Origin: an uncultured Anaerococcus sp.
GTDB lineage: Bacteria > Bacillota > Clostridia > Tissierellales > Peptoniphilaceae
DNA length: 64,000 nucleotides
Direction of reading: 5' to 3'
NCBI RefSeq assembly: GCF_943912385.1
Contig: NZ_CALTTY010000008.1
Coordinates: 10,690-74,689 of the forward strand
Part shown: piece by piece, positions 27,819 through 36,403 of the stretch
Layout of the letters: every line of letters starts with the position of its first letter
Numbering within the stretch: position 1 is the first letter of the stretch
The notes under the pieces: generated by a model
Seen by the model: the letters and a program-made list of their open reading frames with translations, nothing else
The model's database searches: none
What the model was told of the DNA's origin: nothing
Made by a program: the position numbers and the translations under genes

Positions 27819-29939
27819 ATGAATTTAAAAGAATTAATTATAAATTTAATATATGATGATGACTATAGTCCTATGACTTTAAAGGAGCTTGAAGCCTATC
27901 TAAAAGCAGATAAGTATACAAGGTCTGCTGTTAAGGATATAATAGACGAGCTTGTAGAAGAAAATAAGGTTAGAATATCGAAGAAAAAAAGAATAGTACC
28001 GTTAACAGACGATGAGTTAAATCTTATGGGAAAAATATATATGGCCCAGGGTGGATATGGTTTTTTCGTATCAGATAACGATGATTTTGACGATGTTTAT
28101 ATTTCAAGGGATAGGTTAAAAGGGGCCCACAATAATGATAGGGTAAAAATAAAAATAACTCGAAATAAGGAAAAATCAAAGAATGCTGAAGGTGAGGTTG
28201 TTAAAATTCTTGAAAGAGCTAATGAAGAGCTTATAGGAACCTATCAGGCTAATAAAAATTTTGGATTTGTTATATGCGATGATAAGTCTCATCCTGAAGA
28301 TATTTATATAGACAAGAAAAATTCATTGAAGGCAAAAAACAAGGACAAGGTTGTTGTTGAAATAATATCATACCCAAAGTCAGGTAATCCTGAAGGAAAG
28401 ATTACAGAAATTATAGGAAGTAAGAATGATAAAAATATAGATACCCTTTCGATAATAAGACAAAACAAAATACCAACAGAGTTTTCAAAAAAAACAAAGA
28501 AAGAGTTAGTATATATAGCTGATGAGGTAAGTAAAGAAGAGCTAAGCTCTAGGACTAACCTCACTGACCTTTACACTGTCACAATAGATGGTAGAGATTC
28601 AAAGGACTTTGATGATGCTATTTCTATTGAGAAAAATGGAGAAAATTACGACCTCTATGTCCATATAGCAGATGTTAGCCACTATGTCAAAAACCATACT
28701 GCCTTAGATGATGATGCTTATGAAAGAGGTAACTCTACCTACCTTTATAATATTGTTATTCCAATGCTTCCAGAAAAACTTTCTAACGGTATTTGCTCTT
28801 TAAATCCTTCTAAACTACGTCTTACCCTCACAGCTAAAATGACAATTGATAAGAAGGGAAAGGTAGTCGATAATGTTTTTTATAAATCCTTTATAAAATC
28901 AGATAATAGACTAGTTTATGATGATGTTAATGATTTTCTTGGAGGTGCTAAAGACGTTTATAAAGATGAAGTTTTGAGGGAAAAGCTAGATCTATTTAAT
29001 ACTCTTTATAAAATTTTAAGAAAAGCACGACAAAAACGTGGGTCAATTGATTTTAATTTTGAAGAAAGCCAGATAGACGTATCAGAAACTGGTAAGGTAT
29101 TAAACATAGAAGCCCTAGATAGGGGACCTGGTAATAAAATGATCGAAGAGTTCATGCTTGTTGCAAATGAAACAGTAGCTAGTTTATTTGCCTATATGGA
29201 TTTTCCATTTATCTACAGAATTCATGAAAAGCCAAGTGAAGAAAAACTCGAAGGTTTCAAACAAGCCCTTCAAGCCATGGGTTACAATATAAGGGGAAAT
29301 GAACTTCACCCTAAAGACTTCCAAAAAATCCTAAGGAAGGTTGAAGGTAAGAAGGAAGAGCAGATAATAAATATGCTCATGCTAAGAACAATGAAAAAGG
29401 CCAAGTATACAAATTATAGAGATATACATTTCGGTCTATCGACGAAGTTCTACACCCATTTTACAGCCCCTATAAGAAGATATCCAGACCTAATTGTCCA
29501 TAGGATATTAAAGGACTTTATAGATGGAAGGCTAAATAAGATAAACCAAACAAGGCTTGAAAGAAGACTAAGTGATGCGGCAGACCACCTATCTATTACA
29601 GAAAGACGCAGCGAAGAAACTGAAAGACAAGTAGAAGACCTACTAAAGTGTAAATATATGGAAAAACATATAGGAAATATTTACGATGGAAGGATTTCTT
29701 CAATTACTGATTTTGGTATCTTTATAGAACTTAGTAACACAGTTGAAGGTCTCTTTATGTATAAATTTTCTGACCATAGGTATGACTTCCTAGAAGAAAG
29801 CCTAAAAGCCTTCGATGTTGATAGAAAAAAATATTATTCTATAGGTCAAGAAGTTAAAATAAGAGTGGAAAATGTTGATGTTATGAAAAGAGAAATAGAC
29901 TTTTACATGGAGGAAGAAGATGAAGTTATTAGCCAATAA
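27819..29939 (+). CDS. rnr: Ribonuclease R
   Basis: 706 aa 3'-5' exoribonuclease for structured RNA. Order: N-terminal helix-turn-helix-like part (about 1-65), two cold-shock domains (about 70-215), the RNB catalytic domain with DGRDSKDFDDAISI holding the metal-binding aspartates, RRYPDLIVHR, and a C-terminal S1 domain starting GNIYDGRISSITDFGIFIEL. It lacks the long basic tail of the E. coli enzyme. It overlaps smpB by 20 bases; both act in trans-translation. Confidence 0.95.
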   Translation: MNLKELIINLIYDDDYSPMTLKELEAYLKADKYTRSAVKDIIDELVEENKVRISKKKRIVPLTDDELNLMGKIYMAQGGYGFFVSDNDDFDDVYISRDRLKGAHNNDRVKIKITRNKEKSKNAEGEVVKILERANEELIGTYQANKNFGFVICDDKSHPEDIYIDKKNSLKAKNKDKVVVEIISYPKSGNPEGKITEIIGSKNDKNIDTLSIIRQNKIPTEFSKKTKKELVYIADEVSKEELSSRTNLTDLYTVTIDGRDSKDFDDAISIEKNGENYDLYVHIADVSHYVKNHTALDDDAYERGNSTYLYNIVIPMLPEKLSNGICSLNPSKLRLTLTAKMTIDKKGKVVDNVFYKSFIKSDNRLVYDDVNDFLGGAKDVYKDEVLREKLDLFNTLYKILRKARQKRGSIDFNFEESQIDVSETGKVLNIEALDRGPGNKMIEEFMLVANETVASLFAYMDFPFIYRIHEKPSEEKLEGFKQALQAMGYNIRGNELHPKDFQKILRKVEGKKEEQIINMLMLRTMKKAKYTNYRDIHFGLSTKFYTHFTAPIRRYPDLIVHRILKDFIDGRLNKINQTRLERRLSDAADHLSITERRSEETERQVEDLLKCKYMEKHIGNIYDGRISSITDFGIFIELSNTVEGLFMYKFSDHRYDFLEESLKAFDVDRKKYYSIGQEVKIRVENVDVMKREIDFYMEEEDEVISQ

Positions 29940-30360
29940 TAAAAAAGCCTTTCACGATTACTTCATAGAGGAAAAATATGAAGCTGGGCTAGAGCTAAAG
30001 GGCAGTGAGGTTAAGTCTATTAAGGCAGGAAAAGTATCGATTAAAGAAGCTTTCATCTCTGACCTAAAGGGGGAGATGTTTATCTATGGCATGCATGTTA
30101 GCCCTCATAAGGAAGGATACGAAAAATTAGATCCGACAAGAACTAGGAGGCTACTTCTTCACAAAAAAGAAATAAACAAACTATTAGGTAAGAAAACAGC
30201 TGCTGGTTATACCTTAGTTCCCCTAAAGATTTACGAAAAGAGAGGTCTGGTGAAAATTGAAATTGCCCTGGCCAAGGGTAAGAAAATTTATGATAAAAGA
30301 GAATCTTTAAAAAGAAAAGATGACAAGAGGCAGATGGAAAGAGCCTTAAAGAATTATTAG
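29920..30360 (+). CDS. smpB: SsrA-binding protein SmpB
   Basis: 146 aa partner of tmRNA in ribosome rescue. YEAGLELKGSEVKSIKAGKVSIKEAFI and the C-terminal KKIYDKRESLKRKDDKRQMERALK match the family; the basic tail enters the empty mRNA channel. GGAGGAAG precedes the ATG inside rnr. No tmRNA gene was seen in this window. Confidence 0.95.
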   Translation: MKLLANNKKAFHDYFIEEKYEAGLELKGSEVKSIKAGKVSIKEAFISDLKGEMFIYGMHVSPHKEGYEKLDPTRTRRLLLHKKEINKLLGKKTAAGYTLVPLKIYEKRGLVKIEIALAKGKKIYDKRESLKRKDDKRQMERALKNY

Positions 30361-30366
30361 AAATAA

Positions 30367-30801
30367 ATGAATTATTTTGAAATGAAAGAAAAAGATTTGG
30401 ATATTATAACAAGTCTTTATTTCAAGTACTTTAATGAAAACGAAGATGGAACGTGGACCTATAAAAAAGCTTACAAAAGAATTAGGCAAGTACTCCTTAT
30501 CCCTGATTCATATTGTCTAATACAAGAAATTAATGGTGCCTACACTGGATTTCTAATGGGCTATGTCAAAGAATATGATGATTTAAAATCATATTTTTTA
30601 GAGGAGATTATAGTATTTAAAGAATTTCAAAACAAAGGACTAGGGACTTTTTTTATAAAGGAGCTTGAAAGTCGACTTTCAGAAATAGATGTTAGCATGA
30701 TTGAATTGATGAGTATAAACGATAAAAAGCATATAAATTTTTACGAAAAAATTTCATTTGCAAAAGCTTCTAACCTTAAAGTCATGAGTAAATTCATCTA
30801 A
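30367..30801 (+). CDS. GNAT-family N-acetyltransferase
   Basis: 144 aa. The acetyl-CoA loop is seen in VFKEFQNKGLGTFFIKELE (Q/R-x-x-G-x-G/A pattern), followed by a helix and IELMSINDKKHINFYEKISF, a typical GNAT end. The substrate is unknown. There is no clear ribosome binding site six bases after smpB, so expression may depend on coupling. Confidence 0.8.
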   Translation: MNYFEMKEKDLDIITSLYFKYFNENEDGTWTYKKAYKRIRQVLLIPDSYCLIQEINGAYTGFLMGYVKEYDDLKSYFLEEIIVFKEFQNKGLGTFFIKELESRLSEIDVSMIELMSINDKKHINFYEKISFAKASNLKVMSKFI

Positions 30802-30812
30802 AAAATAAATTT

Positions 30813-30840
30813 TCTATTAGAATTACTAGTAGAGGATTTT
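30813..30840 (+). terminator. Weak hairpin after the GNAT gene
   Basis: TCTATTAG pairs with CTAGTAGA (8 bp, one G-T) around a 5-base loop, followed only by GGATTTT. It is a possible weak terminator. Confidence 0.3.
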
Positions 30841-30938
30841 GTGCTTAACTATTTAAATACGTCTATTATTCTTAAACGTACATGCCACTAGCTATATAAA
30901 TAGTATCTTAATATATCAAATTTTAATGTGAGGTAAAT

Positions 30939-31856
30939 ATGATAAAAGCTTTAATAAATAATGATGAATTAGCTATGGAATCCTTAATAATTTATTCTAA
31001 AGATGAAGGAATATTATACGAAAATCTAGACCATAATAAAATAAATGTTAGATCTATTGCTAAGCTAGTTATAAGCCTTGCTTGTGGTGTATTAATTGAC
31101 AAGTCAAAGGGCGGTTTTAATGAAGATACACTCATTTATGAACTACTTAAAAATAAGGTAAGTATATCGAATAAGAAAAATTTGAAAAATCTTAAGAAAA
31201 TAAGGGTAAAGCATTGTCTGACCCATACAATGGGTTATAGGGATATAATTCTTATGAGCAAGGATATAGAAAATATAGATAAAGATAAGCTACTTTCTTA
31301 TAGCTTATCCTACCCCTTATACTACAAGCCAGGGGAGAAATTCTTATATTCTAATGCTGGATACTTTGTTTTAGCAGCAGCCATGCAAGAACACCTGGGT
31401 TATGACTTGTACGACTTTATTGATGAGAATCTCTTTACTAAAATCGGCATATATGATACTCGCTGGGACCGATACGGAAAATACCTAGCAGGAGCCACGA
31501 AATTATATTTGAGTCCTAAAGACTTGCTAAAGTTGGGCAAAGTAATACTCGGTAAAGGAAATTATGATGGCAGAAAGCTTCTACCAGCTTCTTGGGTAGA
31601 AAAAATGTCGGATAAATTATACAATAATAAAAAAGACTATATAGATAAAACCTTCTTTACTGATGATTTTTATGGTTATGGACTTTGGACTGGTAAGGAC
31701 GATATCTATTATAGTTCTGGTAGTGGTGGTCAACTTGTTAGTTTCCTAGAAAAAGAGGGTATTATCATAGTAGCAACAAATTCTGGGGATCCTAATAAGG
31801 CCCCTCTAATAAAAAAGCAAGTAAGTTTAATAATAGAAGATTTAAAGGGAGAATAA
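30939..31856 (+). CDS. Beta-lactamase-fold serine hydrolase
   Basis: 305 aa, class C/AmpH-like fold. S-x-x-K is SIAK at residues 39-42, Y-x-N is YSN in FLYSNAGYF, and SGSGGQL stands for the third motif (KTG/HxG). The family-typical LTHTMGY, YKPGEKF and LSPKDLLKLGK are also present. There is no signal peptide, which points to a cytoplasmic esterase or peptidase rather than a secreted beta-lactamase. The true substrate is unknown. GAGG precedes the ATG, and it is directly followed by the DUF4298 gene. Confidence 0.82.
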   Translation: MIKALINNDELAMESLIIYSKDEGILYENLDHNKINVRSIAKLVISLACGVLIDKSKGGFNEDTLIYELLKNKVSISNKKNLKNLKKIRVKHCLTHTMGYRDIILMSKDIENIDKDKLLSYSLSYPLYYKPGEKFLYSNAGYFVLAAAMQEHLGYDLYDFIDENLFTKIGIYDTRWDRYGKYLAGATKLYLSPKDLLKLGKVILGKGNYDGRKLLPASWVEKMSDKLYNNKKDYIDKTFFTDDFYGYGLWTGKDDIYYSSGSGGQLVSFLEKEGIIIVATNSGDPNKAPLIKKQVSLIIEDLKGE

Positions 31857-31857
31857 A

Positions 31858-32160
31858 ATGGATTACGATTATTTAAAAAAACACGCCAATACTTATGACT
31901 CATACAAAGAGCTGTTGACAAAGATAAATGAAATCCTAGATCAGCTTGAAAATGATAGGGAAGACTTCAACAAACTTGTTGAATACTATTATAGTGATCA
32001 ATTTAAAAAAGATTATGATGATTCAAATGAAGGAAAAATAGATTCATCAATCAATCAAGGAATTCTTTCTGAGGATGCTATATATGACTTGATGGGGGAT
32101 GACTACTACCTAGCCCTAAGATTTTTAGACTTAGCTAATAATATGATTCAGCAAAATTAA
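31858..32160 (+). CDS. DUF4298-type small protein
   Basis: 100 aa, acidic, mostly helical, no membrane segment. YYYSDQFKKDYDDSNEGKID followed by GILSEDAIYDLMGDDYYLALRFLDLA matches my memory of the DUF4298 family, whose function is unknown. It lies one base after the serine hydrolase with AAGGGAG upstream, so the two are probably co-expressed. Confidence 0.68.
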   Translation: MDYDYLKKHANTYDSYKELLTKINEILDQLENDREDFNKLVEYYYSDQFKKDYDDSNEGKIDSSINQGILSEDAIYDLMGDDYYLALRFLDLANNMIQQN

Positions 32161-32175
32161 ATATTTCTTTTAATT

Positions 32176-32220
32176 AAAATACATCCACAAATTTATTTAT
32201 GATTTGTGGATGTATTTTTT
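32176..32220. terminator. Bidirectional terminator
   Basis: A perfect 17-bp stem (AAAATACATCCACAAAT and its complement) around a 9-base loop, T-rich on both strands. It ends the DUF4298 operon on + and the ECF gene on -. Confidence 0.92.
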
Positions 32221-32221
32221 A

Positions 32222-32959
32222 TTATCTTCTCCTTTTACTAAAAGAGCTTACAACAGCACTAGCTATTAAGATTGCAACCATGGCCTCTGGTATAGCATTT
32301 GTTATAAAAGCTGAAAAGATTGCATTTTTTGCAAGATTAGGACTAATCCCTATAGCTTCTGCGTATCTTTGGGCGTAAATTATATAAATTAAGCTTAAAA
32401 CGAGGCCCGAATTTGTCAAAGTCCCCATAAAAGAGCTAACAGCAATGGCAAAGTTAGCTTTTTTATTTTTAACAGACAAATAAAGCATAGTACAAGCTAT
32501 TAGTAAAAATACAATTGAAAAAACCTTGTTAACAGTATCAACATCAGTTTTGAAGGACTTATAAGATAAATAGGCTAATATTAGGACTATGACAGACCAA
32601 AAAACATTCATAAAGTTTCTTAACTCATTATTGTCCTTGTTTTTTAGAGCCTTATACACCAAACCAGTCACAACCCCTATTAAAATTCTTGGTAAGATTG
32701 ATATAAGCGGATTATAAAATACAAAAGAAATAGGTCCTGGTCTAGTCATTGCATTAAAAATTGAAAATAATCCAAATATTAATCCCACAAAACCACCAAT
32801 TACCGGTCCCTCAAGTATCCCGGCTATGATTACAGGTATATGTAAGCTAGTAATAGTAAGAACTCCTAATGGAATAAAGCCTAAAGGGGTAAGACCCAAC
32901 ATGATTACTATAGCTCCTAGTATACCGATAGTAGTGAGATTTTTTGTTTCTAGTTTCAT
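32222..32959 (-). CDS. ECF transporter S component-like membrane protein
   Basis: 245 aa with about six membrane helices. The start TTIGILGAIVIMLGLTPLGFIPLG, then TITSLHIPVIIAGILEGPVIGGFVGLIFGLFSIFNA, resembles S components of energy-coupling-factor vitamin transporters, most like pantothenate-type members (weak inference). It would need an EcfA/A'/T module, which is not in this window. AAGGAGG precedes the ATG. The leader is short and shows no riboswitch, so the substrate stays open. Confidence 0.75.
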   Translation of the reverse strand: MKLETKNLTTIGILGAIVIMLGLTPLGFIPLGVLTITSLHIPVIIAGILEGPVIGGFVGLIFGLFSIFNAMTRPGPISFVFYNPLISILPRILIGVVTGLVYKALKNKDNNELRNFMNVFWSVIVLILAYLSYKSFKTDVDTVNKVFSIVFLLIACTMLYLSVKNKKANFAIAVSSFMGTLTNSGLVLSLIYIIYAQRYAEAIGISPNLAKNAIFSAFITNAIPEAMVAILIASAVVSSFSKRRR

Positions 32960-33624
32960 TTATTCCTCCTTAAATCTCAACTTAATAATATTATACGAGA
33001 AAAAATAAAAAATAAAGATATATTTGATAAAAATTTAATTAATATTTTAGTTGTTGGAAATTAGATAGATGGAGTCCTTATAATCGTGTAAGAAGAAAAG
33101 GTTATTTGAAAATTAGATAGTGCAATTTCTTAAAGTCAAAAGCTATTATAAGCCTATGTACCTCGTGATCTAATGCAAAAATAAAGTAATCAATATTTAG
33201 AAAATGAAGACTAGCAATAATATCCTAATCGTATAACTTTTGCTAATGGATACAGTTAATGTTACTATATAATCGAATAGGAACTCTTACCCAAAGAGTT
33301 CCTACAGCAAGATATAGTAATTCTGGGCATAAGATTCTCAAATATATTTTAAATTTAAAGCAGATAATAGAGAAAAAAAGTTTCACTATGCAAGAAAGTT
33401 TAGCAGAAGTGGGAGAGAATAAAGTTTAAAATTTTTAACAGTATAGACATATATTTTCTTAAGAAATAATTAAACCTAGCTTTGATCTATATTTATCGGA
33501 TTATCCTAAACCATTCCATAGTAGGGTGTTTTTTGTTCTGATTTAATAGATCAAGGGATATGTTATATGGGTTGTATTTTATAAAAGGTTTTTAGAATTA
33601 ATATTAATTAACATAAAGATAAAT
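32960..33624. other. Gene-free stretch
   Basis: Its right half falls between the ECF promoter region (a TATAAT on the - strand near 32987) and the tRNA terminator. All six frames are broken by stops. No tRNA, riboswitch or known element was recognised. The clearest structure is a perfect 11-bp hairpin TAGGAACTCTT/AAGAGTTCCTA at 33278-33304 without a T run. AAATTAGATAG occurs twice, about 50 bases apart, near 33058 and 33110. It may be an eroded gene. Confidence 0.5.
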
Positions 33625-33650
33625 AAAAAAGAGGTCAACAAAGACCTCTC
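33625..33650 (-). terminator. Terminator of the tRNA-Lys transcript
   Basis: Read on the - strand: a 7-bp stem AGAGGTC/GACCTCT with 6-base loop, then six T (A run at 33625-33630 on +). It lies about 70 bases past the tRNA 3' end. Confidence 0.8.
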
Positions 33651-33719
33651 TTAATTTCCAACATTTTATCGACACACATTTATCATAGTGTTAAGATTTA
33701 AATGTTTGCATATTTCATT

Positions 33720-33795
33720 TGGTGCACCATCAGGGATTCGAACCCTGGACGCCCTGATTAAGAGTCAGGTGCTCTACCAACTGAGCTAATGGTGC
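33720..33795 (-). tRNA. tRNA-Lys (anticodon CTT)
   Basis: On the - strand the cloverleaf is complete: acceptor GCACCAT/ATGGTGC, D arm GCTC-AGTTGGTA-GAGC, anticodon stem CCTGA/TCAGG with loop CTCTTAA (anticodon CTT, reads AAG), T arm with GGTTCGAATCC, discriminator A, and an encoded CCA end. It probably shares a transcript with, or follows, the lipoprotein gene upstream. Confidence 0.95.
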
Positions 33796-33851
33796 ATACC
33801 GTCTCTCGACTACCTTTATAGTATATCACCATTTTATATGTCTGTCAAGTA

Positions 33852-34727
33852 TTATTTTGAAAATTTCCATATCTTTATTATTTGATCAGAAATATCATCA
33901 AACTCCCATTCTATTATAGAGTTTCTTACGCTATTTGGGTCATTTATTATAAACTTCCCATCCTTATAAGAGTCTATTACAAGTATATGACCATAAAGAG
34001 TAAAATAACCCCTACTTACTGATACAAGTAAGGGACCATCTTCTAAGGACCTTATCATTTCTTCTTTATTAAGATTTACTTCCGATACATTTATCTTATA
34101 TTCCTTAGCGATATGGTTGATAAAAGCCCAATCCATCCCGCCATCATTCATAAAGCCTGCTGCTTTTTCTGCCATCTCGTTTGGATATATTACATTATCT
34201 GTAAGTCTTGATATTACCATTGCCATAGAACTAGGACCACACCCAGATATACCAATATTAGTAGGGTAGAGGTAGTTATAAGCCCACCTATTATCCCACT
34301 GAAGATAGTATGGAGTTTGTCTTTTTAATTTTACAGATTCTCCTTTATAAAACTTAAAATCTGTGAAGTTATGGTTTTTATTGTAGATAAACTCTATTGT
34401 ATCCGGATCGTTTCCAGTTAAGTAAGCATCTATATTTTCAAGATTGTAATAATTATCATATACCCACCTGGCTTTTTTATCATTTTTTGCAGCTTTTTCT
34501 ACATTTTTTATTAAATCTTCTTTTACATCTGATTTTTTCTTTGGTTTTAAGTCATAAGAAAAGTCAAGAAAATCTTTCCTAGAAAATGTATCACTTGCTA
34601 TGGTCTTTAAATCTTCAATTATATTTACACTTTCTTCATCTATAAAGCCTTTAACGTCTATTTCTGTACCAGACGAACAAGATGTTAGGCTCATTAGAGA
34701 TATAAGTAATATTAAAACTTTTTTCAT
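33852..34727 (-). CDS. Lipoprotein with C39-like cysteine peptidase domain
   Basis: 291 aa. The signal peptide MKKVLILLISLMSLTSC carries a lipobox with Cys17. The C-terminal part (about 145-285) is a C39_2-type papain-like domain: WDNRWAYNYLYPTNIGISGCGPSSMAMV holds the catalytic Cys, YGHILVIDSY the His, and NDPNS the third residue. The N-terminal 120 residues are charged and unrecognised. A surface-attached peptidase or amidase is likely; the target is unknown. The ribosome binding site is weak. Confidence 0.82.
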   Translation of the reverse strand: MKKVLILLISLMSLTSCSSGTEIDVKGFIDEESVNIIEDLKTIASDTFSRKDFLDFSYDLKPKKKSDVKEDLIKNVEKAAKNDKKARWVYDNYYNLENIDAYLTGNDPDTIEFIYNKNHNFTDFKFYKGESVKLKRQTPYYLQWDNRWAYNYLYPTNIGISGCGPSSMAMVISRLTDNVIYPNEMAEKAAGFMNDGGMDWAFINHIAKEYKINVSEVNLNKEEMIRSLEDGPLLVSVSRGYFTLYGHILVIDSYKDGKFIINDPNSVRNSIIEWEFDDISDQIIKIWKFSK

Positions 34728-34772
34728 AGTTTCATTTTACTAGTATTTATCTTTGCTTCAATTAAATAAAAC

Positions 34773-34800
34773 TTTAAATTTGACTAAATTAACATATAAT
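34773..34800 (+). promoter_or_regulatory. Promoter of queT
   Basis: TTTAAA (34773-34778), 16-base spacer, TATAAT (34795-34800), placing the RNA start at about the first base of the riboswitch. Confidence 0.6.
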
Positions 34801-34802
34801 AA

Positions 34803-34848
34803 AGGGGTAATGTTTCTTGGCACCCATTACTAAAAAAAATCAAGGAGA
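34803..34848 (+). promoter_or_regulatory. preQ1-I riboswitch
   Basis: Stem P1 GTAAT (34807-34811) with ATTAC (34826-34830). The loop contains TTTC and CACCC, as in class I preQ1 aptamers, then an A-rich tail TAAAAAAAATCAAGG. Loop bases CTTG (34816-34819) can pair with CAAG (34841-34844), the pseudoknot. That pairing covers part of the AAGGAG site of queT, so ligand binding should block translation. The downstream gene fits. Confidence 0.85.
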
Positions 34849-34852
34849 AAAA

Positions 34853-35353
34853 ATGAAAGAAAAATATTTTAGTTTGAATGACACTAATTTTTTAGTGAAA
34901 TCTGCGGCGGTGGCAGCACTTTACGCTGTCCTAACCTTATTATTGCCAGTAGCTTCCTATGGACCTGTTCAATTTAGGTTCAGCGAGCTTTTAGTATTAC
35001 TTGTTTTTTATAACAAGAGATTCATACCTGGTCTCGTTCTAGGATGTGCAATAGCGAATTTATTTAGTCCTATGATGGCCTTCGATGTTATTTTTGGAAC
35101 TCTTTCATCATATATAGCTTTTAAGTTAATGCAACGAACCTCAAAGTTATTTGTAGCATCACTATTTCCTGTATTGATGGTTTCAGTTCCAGCAATCGGC
35201 ACATGGCTAATCCTTGCTAGCAATGAGGTATTTCTTATACTTTTAATGCAATTTATGTTAAGTGAATTTGTCATGGTTTCAATAATTGGAGTTATTTTAT
35301 TTAAGATACTTGAAAAAAATGAAGGATTCATGTCTTATATATATAATTTTTAA
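34853..35353 (+). CDS. queT: QueT-type queuosine precursor transporter
   Basis: 166 aa from the ATG at 34853, seven bases after AAGGAG. A longer TTG frame from 34817 would run through the riboswitch and is rejected. About five or six membrane helices. AALYAVLTLLLPVASYGPVQFRFSELL is the QueT family signature. It is an ECF S component taking up preQ1 or a related base for tRNA queuosine. The preQ1 riboswitch directly upstream strongly supports this. Confidence 0.93.
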   Translation: MKEKYFSLNDTNFLVKSAAVAALYAVLTLLLPVASYGPVQFRFSELLVLLVFYNKRFIPGLVLGCAIANLFSPMMAFDVIFGTLSSYIAFKLMQRTSKLFVASLFPVLMVSVPAIGTWLILASNEVFLILLMQFMLSEFVMVSIIGVILFKILEKNEGFMSYIYNF

Positions 35354-35364
35354 GTAAAAAATAG

Positions 35365-35418
35365 ACCAGCCCAAAACATTAATCCTAATTTACTATAGGA
35401 ATATTGTCCTGGGCTGGT
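35365..35418. terminator. Bidirectional terminator between queT and asp23
   Basis: ACCAGCCCA (35365-35373) pairs with TGGGCTGGT (35410-35418). The long loop contains a second, imperfect hairpin. T-rich flanks on the + side. Confidence 0.75.
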
Positions 35419-35433
35419 TTCTTATAAATTACT

Positions 35434-35847
35434 CTACAATTCTTCTTGTTCTAATTCTTTATTTCTCTTGTTAAATTCTTCTTTAGTTAAAACATCGATT
35501 ATATCCACTTTAACAGCTTGAACTTTTACACCTGTTAAATCAAAAACTTCTTTTTTAACAAGGGTATCAATTTCTTTAAATACATTCGCTGCCTTCTTAC
35601 CATATTCTAGTATCAGTGATGCCTCTACAAGGCAGGTTGCTTCTTCTTGATTTACTGAAATACCTGCAGTAGATTCTTCATTATTTGAGAAACTAGAAGT
35701 AATAGAGTTTAGGATACCTCCTTGAAGATCTAAAACTCCATCAACTTTGTCCACTACTTTTTTTGTGATTTTTGCAAGAACCTTATCTGATACGGTGTAC
35801 TCGCTAACTTCATCTTGAAATGGTTGTTTATTAATATTTTCAGTCAT
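35434..35847 (-). CDS. Asp23/Gls24 family envelope stress protein
   Basis: 137 aa. YTVSDKVLAKITKKVVDKVDGVLDLQGG starts the domain, and CLVEASLILEYGKKAANVFKEI and VKVQAVKVDIIDVL follow, as in alkaline-shock proteins. Members coat the inner membrane and respond to cell-envelope stress; no AmaP or membrane anchor gene is adjacent. AAGGAG precedes the ATG, with a possible TTTAGT-16-TATACT promoter just upstream. Confidence 0.88.
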   Translation of the reverse strand: MTENINKQPFQDEVSEYTVSDKVLAKITKKVVDKVDGVLDLQGGILNSITSSFSNNEESTAGISVNQEEATCLVEASLILEYGKKAANVFKEIDTLVKKEVFDLTGVKVQAVKVDIIDVLTKEEFNKRNKELEQEEL

Positions 35848-35900
35848 AACACACTCCTTTGCTTATATATAAAGTATACCCAGCAAGAGGGGAGACTAAA

Positions 35901-36176
35901 CTAAATTTTGTTTAGTTTATCTATAATTTTTTCTATTTCTTCGACCTTTTCCTTAATATCCTCTTCATTTTGTTGTTTTAAACTATCATAAACGCAATGT
36001 TCAAGATGTCCCCTTAAAATTTCCTTGTTTAAATTTTTAAGGATTGATATAGATGCCATTAATTGGTTAGATATATCAACACAATACCTGTCATCTTCTA
36101 TCATTTTAATTAAACCGTCGATTTGGCCACCGACGGTTTTAAGTTTTCTGATAGTTTTATCCCTATCAGCGTGCAT
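35901..36176 (-). CDS. csoR: Copper-sensing repressor CsoR
   Basis: 91 aa four-helix repressor. The Cu(I) ligands are all visible: Cys in DRYCVDI, then His and Cys in LRGHLEHCV (C-H-C pattern of CsoR rather than the formaldehyde or nickel sensors). The start overlaps the copA stop in TAATG, so it is translated with copA and controls its own operon through the operator upstream of copA. Confidence 0.92.
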   Translation of the reverse strand: MHADRDKTIRKLKTVGGQIDGLIKMIEDDRYCVDISNQLMASISILKNLNKEILRGHLEHCVYDSLKQQNEEDIKEKVEEIEKIIDKLNKI

Positions 36177-36403
36177 TATTTATTTTCTATACCCTTATAT
36201 TCATAACCAGCTTCTGTAATAGCTTTTTCTATAGATTCCACATCTATATTTCCTTCATAACTTACATCGGCATTTTTATCATCTAGGTTTACACTTACTT
36301 CTTTAATGCCTTCAACTTCTTCTAAAGCATTTTTAACATGTTTAGCACAATTATTACAGCTCATTCCATCAACATTTACAATCATTTTTTTTACTTCGTT
36401 CAT
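36176..36403 (-). other. copZ: Possible internal start giving a free CopZ-like chaperone
   Basis: An in-frame ATG at 36403 (MNEVKKMIVNVDGMSC) is preceded by GGAGG at 36413-36409 with a 5-base spacer, as good as any gene start in the window. It would release a 75-aa HMA protein with the copper-binding MSCNNC motif. No separate copZ gene is present here. Two products from one gene is inference. Confidence 0.5.

Noticed and set aside
33001..33624. Insertion sequence remnant
   Set aside because: No inverted terminal repeats, target duplication or recognisable transposase residues; only short broken frames.
34817..34852. Longer N-terminus of queT starting at TTG
   Set aside because: It would be translated through the preQ1 riboswitch and its own ribosome binding site; the ATG at 34853 fits better.
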